Assembly: GCA_021732215.1 (NCBI GenBank)
Contig: JAKFVL010000010.1
Location: 74,547 to 138,546 of the forward strand
Direction: 5' to 3'
From: Hyphomicrobiales bacterium
GTDB taxonomy: Bacteria > Pseudomonadota > Alphaproteobacteria > Rhizobiales > Xanthobacteraceae
Length of the DNA stretch: 64,000 bases
Part shown: positions 46,082-52,633 of the stretch, piece after piece
Layout: every line of letters starts with the position of its first letter
Position numbering within the stretch: the first letter of the stretch is position 1
The notes under the pieces: model-generated
What the model was told of the DNA's origin: nothing
The model's input: only the letters and a program-made list of their open reading frames with translations
The model's database searches: none
Translations under genes and position numbers: made by a program

Positions 46082-46561
46082 TCAATCGCCGACCGGCGCT
46101 TGGGGTCGTCTTCTCCAGTTATGTCTCATACCGAGCAGCGCCAGCATCCAGGCGGCGTGATCGCAGCGTGGATGCTCTGCCCCGGTCTTGTGCCAGTCCG
46201 GTTCGCTGAAATCCTCGCCGGGTTCTGCATCGTTGTAAGCGAACCGGTCCTGGTGCAACAGCGTCACCGCATGGGGCGGAACGCCCGAGACCGAGATGAC
46301 AACCTCGGCTTCCGGCAGCACCGCGTCCGAGAACGCGATCATGTCCGGGCGCAATACGGGCTTCGCGGCGGCCTGACGCGGCGAGAGCCGTCCACGTTTG
46401 TCCGTGTCATCCGCTGCGAGATTGATCGGAAGATTCACACCCGCGACGCTGCAGGCGGCCGCGAGGTGTCCGCGCGTGAGAAACCGCGCCGCCTCGACCT
46501 CGCGCGCGAGCGCGAGAACCTCAGCCGGATAATTCTTCAGCGGATCGGTTTTGCGTCCCAT
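46082..46561 (-). CDS. Conserved-looking hypothetical protein, 159 residues
   Basis: The frame begins at the ATG at 46561 (MGRKTDPLKNYPAEVLALAREVEAARFLTRG in pieces), with GGCGAG in front; a longer frame to 46699 adds a Cys/Arg-rich extension that I reject. It is an alpha-plus-beta soluble protein with SVAGVNLPINLAADD, RPDMIAFSDAVLPEAEVVISVSG and a His/Trp-rich C-terminus. I recognise no family. It is followed by the divergent small gene at 46774. Confidence 0.55.
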   Translation of the reverse strand: MGRKTDPLKNYPAEVLALAREVEAARFLTRGHLAAACSVAGVNLPINLAADDTDKRGRLSPRQAAAKPVLRPDMIAFSDAVLPEAEVVISVSGVPPHAVTLLHQDRFAYNDAEPGEDFSEPDWHKTGAEHPRCDHAAWMLALLGMRHNWRRRPQAPVGD

Positions 46562-46773
46562 CTCGCCAGCATAACTGCGAACCGGCTGAATTTCCTGGAC
46601 ATTTTTTTCGATATCCGTCGAATGCCTCACCGACGTCAAGCAAGCCAGTTGGTTTTGGCGGCACGCTCGCAAGAGCGAGTTTTGGCCATTCAATGCCACG
46701 CAGCCGAATGCTACTTTTCGCGAGGGGCAATCGCCGAGCTTTGTCTTAAACTTTGCATGCAGGAGTTTTCTTC

Positions 46774-47205
46774 ATGGCAAACGAATTTTCCAACGCAAGT
46801 CCGGCAGCGATACACGATCTTGTCACCACGTTCGCGCGTGTGTTCGATCGCACGCCGAAGGAATACGAAGTCATACATCAGGTGACCATCGAGCATCTTC
46901 AGAAAATGAAGGCGAAAGCCAAGGATGGCTACGAACACGTCGCCGAACATTTTCAGGCCATCTATCCGCTGGTCGTTCGCGACGATCGCGTTGGCAAACT
47001 CAGCGATCGAATCCTCGGCGAATACGATAAAATGCCCGTGACGCCGGAAATCAAGCTGCGCAAGTCGCCCGGCGAGAACTCCTTCCCCCCTTCTGTCATC
47101 ATCGGCGGCGCGATCGGGGTTGTGGTTGCGGCCTGCATCGTCGGTTACTGCCTTGGCGGACCTGATCCGGCGCCTGGCGAGTCGGTCGAAGCGCGCTGCA
47201 CCTGA
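46774..47205 (+). CDS. Single-pass membrane protein of unknown function
   Basis: A 143-residue protein. The N-terminal 100 residues are soluble and helical (ANEFSNASPAAIHDLVTTFARVFDRTP, FQAIYPLVVRDDRVGKLSDRIL), then one helix SVIIGGAIGVVVAACIVGYCLGG and a short tail. The ATG at 46774 has AGGAG eight bases upstream. A hairpin at 47212-47244 follows. No family recognised. Confidence 0.75.
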   Translation: MANEFSNASPAAIHDLVTTFARVFDRTPKEYEVIHQVTIEHLQKMKAKAKDGYEHVAEHFQAIYPLVVRDDRVGKLSDRILGEYDKMPVTPEIKLRKSPGENSFPPSVIIGGAIGVVVAACIVGYCLGGPDPAPGESVEARCT

Positions 47206-47211
47206 GAATTG

Positions 47212-47244
47212 CCGTTCACCTCTCCCTGCACGGGAGGTGAACGG
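47212..47244. repeat. Extragenic palindrome after the single-pass protein
   Basis: An eleven-pair stem (CCGTTCACCTC at 47212-47222 with GAGGTGAACGG at 47234-47244) around an eleven-base C-rich loop. It resembles the CTC/GAG palindromes at 49.9-50.1 kb. No T run follows. The rest of 47245-47518 shows no gene. Confidence 0.5.
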
Positions 47245-47518
47245 TACGTCCGCCAACTCCAGAATCCGCAGTCGGTCGGACGATGGCGGTGGAACGCCTC
47301 CTGCCGCAATGGCCGCATGCGAGGGGCCGTCACGGTTCTGCCGCCACTTAATCAGCATTTAACGAAAACTCGCCTTAATGACGCTTCGCACCTCTGCGAG
47401 ATGCTGCCCCGGAACCGGAACACGTTGATACCGCGCACAAATCTGGCGCGGCCGGAACTTCGGGACAACAGCGTGGGGATGCGCTTGTGACTGTTTTTTG
47501 TGTGTGGCGTAAAAGCGT

Positions 47519-48739
47519 ATGAATTCCAGTTCCCGTGCGCAGAAGGCGCATCCAGCCGCTGTTCGCGGCCGTTCGGCAGCCGTCACCGCCGCAATCCTGA
47601 TCGCAGGCGTGAGCCTCGGCAGCCTCGCATTCGCCGGCGGCTGGTATCTGTCCCATTCGGTGAATTTCGCGGCGACGGCTGAGGCACCGATTGCGGCGGC
47701 AAACGCCGATGCAGACATCACCACATCTGTGACGGCAAAATCTGTAACGTCTGCCAAATCGCCGTCATCCGATAGGCGCGTTGCGATGGCCGCGTTCGCT
47801 GATCGCTTTCAGCCTGCCGTCGATGCACCGCTCGGACGGCCCGAGCCCGTCGTGCTCGGCGGGCAGGTGGCATGGCTCGATCCGGTCTATTCGTTCGGCC
47901 CGCGGCCCGAGACGTTTGTTGCCGCAGCGAAGGTCGCCGATGCAAAGGTCATCGAGACAAAAGTCGCCGTCGCAAATCCTCCCGCACCGAATATCAAGCC
48001 TGTGCAGCAGGCCTCCGTCACGCCGAAGCCCGCCGTCAAGCCGCAGGAGCTGGCGTTGTTGTCGCCGCCGCCCGCGCCGCGCGAGGTTGCCTCCGCGATT
48101 GCAGCACCTCCTTCGCGGCCCGCCGAGACGCGCGGTCCGCGTGCGCGTGCGAACATCAGCCACGACGCGCTGGTGCGAAAGGCGAGGGCCGTGCTGCTGG
48201 CGTCGGCGAAGGCGGGGCGGCCGTCATGGTTCGACAAGCTGTTCAGCAAGGAGCCGCAGCCGGACGCGCCTGTGCTGGCCTACGCCAGCGCCGATGCGGA
48301 CGCGGATGTCACGACAGGATCCGTCAGCGCCGTCTCCACAGAGACGAGCGCGATTGATCGCCAGACCGCCGTCTACGACATCGTGGCGAAGACCGTCTAC
48401 ATGCCGGACGGCAGCAAGCTCGAGGCGCATTCGGGCCTCGGCTCGCGCATGGACAAGCCGGAATATGCCCATGTGAGGATGCACGGCGTGACGCCGCCGC
48501 ACATCTACGATCTCACACCGCGCGAGGCGCTGTTTCACGGCGTGGCCGCGTTGCGCATGACGCCGATCGGCGGCGCGTCCGCGATCCACAACCGCACCGG
48601 CATTCTGGCGCACAGCTACATGCTTGGCCCCAACGGCGACTCCAACGGCTGCGTCTCGTTCAAGGACTACGACAGGTTCCTGCAGGCCTACCGCAACGGC
48701 CAGGTGAAGCGCATCGTTGTGGTGGGGAGCATGGGCTGA
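47519..48739 (+). CDS. Tlde1-like (DUF2778) envelope protein with long Pro/Ala linker
   Basis: A 406-residue protein with one N-terminal membrane anchor (AAVTAAILIAGVSLGSLAFAGGWYL), a linker of about 210 residues rich in Ala, Pro, Val and Lys, and a C-terminal domain with HSYMLGPNGDSNGCVSFKDYDRFLQAY, the DUF2778/Tlde1 pattern containing the Cys that in Tlde1 is the nucleophile of an L,D-transpeptidase or carboxypeptidase. Salmonella Tlde1 is a type VI effector, but here the anchor suggests a resident envelope enzyme. The His 30 residues earlier (HGVAALRM) may complete the site. The window has a second, YkuD-type L,D-transpeptidase at 25278. Confidence 0.85.
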   Translation: MNSSSRAQKAHPAAVRGRSAAVTAAILIAGVSLGSLAFAGGWYLSHSVNFAATAEAPIAAANADADITTSVTAKSVTSAKSPSSDRRVAMAAFADRFQPAVDAPLGRPEPVVLGGQVAWLDPVYSFGPRPETFVAAAKVADAKVIETKVAVANPPAPNIKPVQQASVTPKPAVKPQELALLSPPPAPREVASAIAAPPSRPAETRGPRARANISHDALVRKARAVLLASAKAGRPSWFDKLFSKEPQPDAPVLAYASADADADVTTGSVSAVSTETSAIDRQTAVYDIVAKTVYMPDGSKLEAHSGLGSRMDKPEYAHVRMHGVTPPHIYDLTPREALFHGVAALRMTPIGGASAIHNRTGILAHSYMLGPNGDSNGCVSFKDYDRFLQAYRNGQVKRIVVVGSMG

Positions 48740-48835
48740 AGCCTGTTTGAACGAACGGGCGGAATGGTTTCTCCCGCTTGCCAGCCCGAACCGATGCGTT
48801 ACGCTGACGGTGTTGTCAGACCGGGAGAGACTTCC

Positions 48836-49057
48836 ATGAAACGCTTCGTACTTGCCGCCACGCTCGCCATGTTCGCCACAGCGCCCGCATTCGCGCAGAC
48901 CTGCAACGCCGTCAGCAGCGAGGGCAAGCCGCTCGCCGGCGCCGCCAAGACGAGCTTCATGAAGAAGTGCTGCGAGGACAGCGCCAAGAGCGCCGACGGC
49001 AAGCCGCTCGCTGGCGCCGCCAAGACCAGCTACGTCAAGAAGTGCACGGGGGCGTAG
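48836..49057 (+). CDS. PsiF-repeat small exported protein
   Basis: A 73-residue protein with signal peptide (MKRFVLAATLAMFATAPAFA) and two copies of a PsiF-type repeat, GKPLAGAAKTSFMKKC and GKPLAGAAKTSYVKKC, with cysteines at each. The two repeats are almost identical at the DNA level. PsiF is a phosphate-starvation-inducible protein in E. coli of unknown mechanism. GGGAG lies eight bases before the ATG. Confidence 0.85.
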   Translation: MKRFVLAATLAMFATAPAFAQTCNAVSSEGKPLAGAAKTSFMKKCCEDSAKSADGKPLAGAAKTSYVKKCTGA

Positions 49058-49081
49058 GGCGCGATCATTCTCTGGCTCGTC

Positions 49082-49156
49082 ATTGCCGGACGTGATCCGG
49101 CAATCCATTTTTGTCCTTTTTTTTTGAAAGATGGATCACCGGGTCAAGCCCGGTGA
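49082..49156. repeat. Pair of extragenic palindromes
   Basis: Hairpin 1 has arms ATTGCCGGA (49082-49090) and TCCGGCAAT (49096-49104). Hairpin 2 has arms TCACCGGG (49136-49143) and CCCGGTGA (49149-49156). Each loop is five bases, and a T-rich run (CTTTTTTTTT) lies between them. This is a REP-like pattern I associate with rhizobial genomes. The first plus the T run could terminate the psiF transcript. Confidence 0.7.
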
Positions 49157-49175
49157 TGACGACAACGCTTTTGTT

Positions 49176-49613
49176 TCAGCGCAGCGACAGCGCCATGCCG
49201 TTGAGGTCGAGGTTGAGGATCAGCCCCGTTTGCGTGCCGGCGACCTGCATCACGGCCCCTTTTTGATTGGTCAGGACCACGGCCTGCGGGCCGCGAACGA
49301 TGGCGGCGCCCGCCGAGCCCGCGCCATAGACGCCCTCGACATCGCGTGGCGAGAAGATGTTGCTGACGGTGCCGCGCAGATAAGTCTGCGACCCGCCGAA
49401 GGTGAGGCCGTAGCTCAGACCGCCGATCGAGATCGGATAGCTGCGACCGCGAAAATTCAGCGTGCCGGAACCGACGGTGCCGCCGATGATCCAGCCGGCT
49501 TTCAGGAACGAGATGCGAATGGTGCCGACATCGGCGCGGGCGGGCGAGACGAGGGCGGTGAGGCTCAGTGCCACGAAGGCTATGGCCAATTGTTTGAAGC
49601 TGATGCGTGGCAT
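49176..49613 (-). CDS. Exported glycine-rich beta protein, paralogue B
   Basis: A 145-residue protein with signal peptide (FKQLAIAFVALSLTALVSPARA). The mature part mirrors paralogue A at 45509: SFLKAGWIIGGTVGSGTLNF, ISIGGLSYGLTFGGSQTYLRG, FSPRDVEGVYGAGSAGAA, NQKGAVMQVAGTQTGLILNLDLNGMALSL. GGGAG lies eight bases before the ATG at 49613. The two copies are about 3.3 kb apart and on the same strand. Function unknown. Confidence 0.82.
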   Translation of the reverse strand: MPRISFKQLAIAFVALSLTALVSPARADVGTIRISFLKAGWIIGGTVGSGTLNFRGRSYPISIGGLSYGLTFGGSQTYLRGTVSNIFSPRDVEGVYGAGSAGAAIVRGPQAVVLTNQKGAVMQVAGTQTGLILNLDLNGMALSLR

Positions 49614-49688
49614 GTGGTGCGCTCCCAATTTCATCATGTTGTTGCTGATGCTTGTAGCAGAGTCGGGCAATCAGATGATGCCTCTTAT

Positions 49689-49838
49689 CCCTCCCCCTTG
49701 TGGGGAGGGTGGCGCGTTGCGAGCGCAGTGAGCAACGTGACGGGTGGGGGTTCAAGTCGTGAACCCGCTACCATGTCACCCCACCCCGGCCTCCGCTTCG
49801 CTCGGCCGACCCTCCCCATCGAGGGGAGGGATGCCACG
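49689..49838. repeat. Inverted-repeat element A
   Basis: Left arm CCTCCCCCTTGTGGGGAGG near 49687-49710 plus CGGGTGGGGG; right arm ACCCCACCCC plus CCCTCCCCATCGAGGGGAGGG near 49811-49830. The two arms are inverted around a short central segment containing the codon-poor text TTCAAGTCGTGAACC. It has no ORF with a ribosome site. Confidence 0.65.
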
Positions 49839-49851
49839 CGCATCGCGGTTC

Positions 49852-50104
49852 GGACACGCGCCATCGCCCCTGTTGTTTGCGGCGCTTCTTCTGATCGTCA
49901 TTCCAGACAGTTCTGCCTTCTCACCTCTCCCCGCGTGCGGGGAGAGGTCGCGAGTGGAACGAGCGGGTGAGGGGCTGTTTCAACATTCGCGGATTTGCCC
50001 CTCACCCGTCTCGCATCTGGCGATGCTCGCCGACCTCTCCCCGTAAGAACGGGGCGAGGTGAAGAACTGCGGACACGCCTCATCACCCCTGTTGTTTGCG
50101 GCGC
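49852..50104. repeat. Inverted-repeat element B with flanking direct repeats
   Basis: The element spans about 49918-50062: left arm CACCTCTCCCCGCGTGCGGGG..., right arm CGACCTCTCCCCGTAAGAACGGGGCGAGG. It is flanked by direct repeats of about 34 bases (49852-49885 and 50071-50104), each containing CCCCTGTTGTTTGCGGCGC. No gene seen. Confidence 0.6.
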
Positions 50105-50139
50105 GGGGGTCGCCGTCGTCCGAATTTGCTTTCCGTCCG

Positions 50140-50690
50140 ATGCCCTTCCGAGAAATGAGGGCGCGCGGAACGCCGGACGCATCGTGCGTCCGCAGCCTCG
50201 TGCGCAAAGGTTGAGTTTGACACACGAGCTTCAGTCACCACGGATGCCGAACACTCGTCCGGCGTTCCGCACGCGATGGTTTTTTCGGCTTGCTTCGTGC
50301 TCTCCCCGGTGGCGATTGATACGCTGTCTTCGTCACCGTCGGGATTGAGCTGTCCGGAAAAACTCCGGTGGTTTCCTGCGCTTCGGATGAAGATGCAGGC
50401 GCTCCGCTCCCTTGAGGCCAGCGACGGGCCTCGGGACCACACGACTTGGGCCGGCGCGCAAGGCGATGCCGGTGAAGCGTATCTCCGCTTCGGCCGCATC
50501 GCGCAGCGTTGTCGTCAGCGCTTCGGAAAGGCGGGTCCAGACGCCTGGTGTCTCCGATCAGGAGAGAGCCAGACATCCCCAACCGCCTTCGTCCGCGCAT
50601 CGAACGCTGCCGCGTCCACCGCATCCCGCCCCGCAATCCGTGACGATCGCGTATCGCCCCTCACCGTGGGGCGGGATGGAAGGACTATAG
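50140..50690. repeat. Putative interspersed repeat region with no gene
   Basis: About 550 bases with GGAACGCCGGACGCATCGTGCGTCCGC (an inverted motif) and a downstream part whose translation reads SPTAFVRASNAAASTASRP in one frame. I recall similar text from many short, probably spurious proteins in Bradyrhizobium and relatives, so this looks like a family-specific repeat. It ends just before the hydrolase remnant at 50737. Confidence 0.5.
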
Positions 50691-50736
50691 TCCTAGTCTC
50701 GAAATTGTCAACAAGGATTCGCGGGAAGCCGCCTCG

Positions 50737-50889
50737 GGCGACGTGACCGTACCGATCGATCCGACCGGCCGCGCGGCTGCGAAGGCGATCTCAGGCGCGA
50801 AGCTGATCGAAACCGACGGCGAACCGCACGGACTCTTCGCCACCGCACCGGATCGACTGAACAGGGATTTGATTCAGTTTGTAGGGTGA
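50737..50889 (+). pseudogene. C-terminal remnant of an alpha/beta hydrolase
   Basis: The frame reads GDVTVPIDPTGRAAAKAI then KLIETDGEPHGLFATAPDRLN and ends FVG followed by TGA at 50887-50889. This matches the final 50 residues of haloperoxidase-type hydrolases: the acid Asp region (D...VPID) and the catalytic His (EPHG). Upstream of 50737 the similarity stops and repeat sequence begins. No start or catalytic Ser remains in the window. Confidence 0.72.
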
Positions 50890-50936
50890 GGTGAGAGAGG
50901 CGTATCACGATCTATTATTATCACCGCCGACAAACG

Positions 50937-51542
50937 TCAGTCCCTCACCAAAGGCGATGCAAATTCATGTTGGATAAAATCTGCGACGTAATCGAAATAT
51001 GAGAGCCTATCGCGCCAGTGCTGTTGTTGAATAGTTCGATAATCAATTCGTTTTCCTAGAACTTCAGAATAAAGGTCTTGATATGCTTCAAATTCTTCGA
51101 CCTCAGCAGCGTGAGATTTAGGCTTTATCTCTAATAAAGCAGTCGACTGCGTCTCGAACGACCAATCATATTTCTGACAGCGGCGGAGCAATGTGAAGGC
51201 CTGCGTCCGGTCGGCGCCGTCATAAAGGGTTATATGCGGCTTGATATCCCCGACGTAATCCGGCTTATGCCAAACTTGCTCAATCGATGGAACGTTACAT
51301 TTAATGAAAACGGTATTTTGCTTCGCATTTCCTTCCATAAAAGAATCTACTCCGGAGAATATGATCTTGTATGAATGCCCGCGCGAACGCTTTAAGCTTT
51401 CGCTCTGAGGCTTGGTATATGGACCGCTAACTGTAATGTGCGCGCGGCGCAGAAAACGAGGTTCAGCAAGAAAGCGTAGCAAATCGAGCGCGGCCGCAAG
51501 GCGGTCGTTGGCTACGTAAAGTCCGTAAAAGATACGGGTCAT
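50937..51542 (-). CDS. 2H phosphoesterase superfamily protein (2'-5' RNA ligase/CPDase fold)
   Basis: A 201-residue protein with two His-x-Thr motifs: RRAHITVSGPY (residues 35-37) and KPHITLYDG (residues 103-105), the defining pair of the 2H superfamily. The spacing fits the two-lobe fold. Members cleave 2',3'-cyclic or 2'-5' phosphodiesters, and a phage member (Acb1) degrades cyclic oligonucleotides. The C-terminal half has no match I recognise. Its ATG overlaps the stop of the nucleotidyltransferase gene in ATGA, so translation is coupled. The region is AT-rich relative to its flanks. Confidence 0.75.
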   Translation of the reverse strand: MTRIFYGLYVANDRLAAALDLLRFLAEPRFLRRAHITVSGPYTKPQSESLKRSRGHSYKIIFSGVDSFMEGNAKQNTVFIKCNVPSIEQVWHKPDYVGDIKPHITLYDGADRTQAFTLLRRCQKYDWSFETQSTALLEIKPKSHAAEVEEFEAYQDLYSEVLGKRIDYRTIQQQHWRDRLSYFDYVADFIQHEFASPLVRD

Positions 51543-52546
51543 ACGACAAGATACCGCATATTGCGATTTTCTTCATCCAAAGTTCGCATAAGATTATAAA
51601 TCTGGTCGCCAAACGCGCGGGCATTTGTAAATGCCTCAATTCGGTTCTTTTGATGAGCGAAGTATCTTTCTAGCTCATCAGTCGATAATGCGGTTTTAGC
51701 AAGAAACCACTCATACCTTTGCAGTATGTCGGCGACCTCCAATCGGGTTGCTTTGTGTTTGCGTGCGATTTCGATGAGCCTTTCGACGGGCGTCATATGA
51801 CAAATTCGACTCACGTTCTGAGGAGTGATTGTGTCGCGATAGGTGCTTAACAGCGCAACTGTAGCAAAGCATGTTAGAAGGCGGCTAAAGCCTAGCTTGA
51901 AATTCTTTACCTTGTGTTTGATCTTCCTTCGCGTTTCAGCTTGATTGCGGTTGTGCTCGTAGTTCAGGCAGAGTGTTTTCCAGAACCGAATAATATCGTT
52001 CGTGAGAAATGTTGGCCGAAAATCGCGAGGATGATGAGGGTAATCTCTAAAATAACTTCCAACGGTTTCTCGCAATAGACGCTCGTACACGGTGAAGCCG
52101 TATACCGGTTTACTTTCCAGCAAAAGGAGCATCCGAGCCGTGAAGTGGTTGTGATAATCGTCGGCTGGGCTACCTAAGTTTTCGAGAATGTCGTCCAAGA
52201 AAAGCAGCTTTAAAAAATGTCCATCGTTGGAAAATTTTGGGAAGTTCATATCGTAGCCGATCCCAACGATCTCTGAGAGAAGTTGAATTTCGGGAACGCG
52301 GATTTCTTCAAAGAATGCTCTTGGTTTGCTAAGAACGAAAAACAAATCGACGTCAGAGTGCCTGCTTGCCTCAAGGCGTCCGTAAGAGCCTGCGGTATAA
52401 ATTGTTAGGTGTTCGAAAAATTTGGGATGCTGCGCCTTCGCGAGATGTGAAATTAGCACTTCGAGTTTGGCGGACGAGTATGTCGACCTCGTTTCGAAAC
52501 GATTTCTTGTACGAGCAGAAACGGCAAGGTTCTCAAATTTTAGCAT
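51539..52546 (-). CDS. Nucleotidyltransferase-fold protein, pol-beta superfamily
   Basis: A 335-residue protein. The pol-beta core motif is AGSYGRLEASRHSDVDLFF: Gly-Ser at 53-54 and Asp-Val-Asp at 65-67, the metal-binding pair. A third acidic residue cannot be named with confidence. Later parts (ARMLLLLESKPVYG, NDIIRFWKTLCLNYE) are helical, as in nucleotidyltransferases with a substrate-binding helical domain. It does not show the minimal toxin-antitoxin length (about 100 residues) and is too divergent to call CD-NTase or a GlnD-like enzyme. It is the first gene of a two-gene unit with the 2H protein. The start has a weak GAGAG six bases upstream. Confidence 0.7.
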   Translation of the reverse strand: MLKFENLAVSARTRNRFETRSTYSSAKLEVLISHLAKAQHPKFFEHLTIYTAGSYGRLEASRHSDVDLFFVLSKPRAFFEEIRVPEIQLLSEIVGIGYDMNFPKFSNDGHFLKLLFLDDILENLGSPADDYHNHFTARMLLLLESKPVYGFTVYERLLRETVGSYFRDYPHHPRDFRPTFLTNDIIRFWKTLCLNYEHNRNQAETRRKIKHKVKNFKLGFSRLLTCFATVALLSTYRDTITPQNVSRICHMTPVERLIEIARKHKATRLEVADILQRYEWFLAKTALSTDELERYFAHQKNRIEAFTNARAFGDQIYNLMRTLDEENRNMRYLVV

Positions 52547-52570
52547 GAGTTGCTCTCAGTTTAAAAAGTT

Positions 52571-52595
52571 CAAGGGCCGCAAACGGCGGCCCTTG
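52571..52595 (-). terminator. nrdJ terminator
   Basis: A perfect ten-pair stem (CAAGGGCCGC at 52571-52580 with GCGGCCCTTG at 52586-52595), five-base loop, followed on the minus strand by AACTTTTT. It lies about 40 bases past the nrdJ stop and before the nucleotidyltransferase operon on the same strand. Confidence 0.85.
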
Positions 52596-52633
52596 ATCGT
52601 GAACAATCTATGGAAACACGGCCATTACCAACT

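Noticed and set aside
49176-49613. Calling the glycine-rich pair EipA (DUF1134)
   Set aside because: Likeness is general; the EipA cores I can recall do not align convincingly by eye.
51539-52546. MNT/HEPN-type toxin-antitoxin
   Set aside because: The NTase is 335 residues, not about 100, and the partner has 2H motifs, not the HEPN R-x4-6-H.
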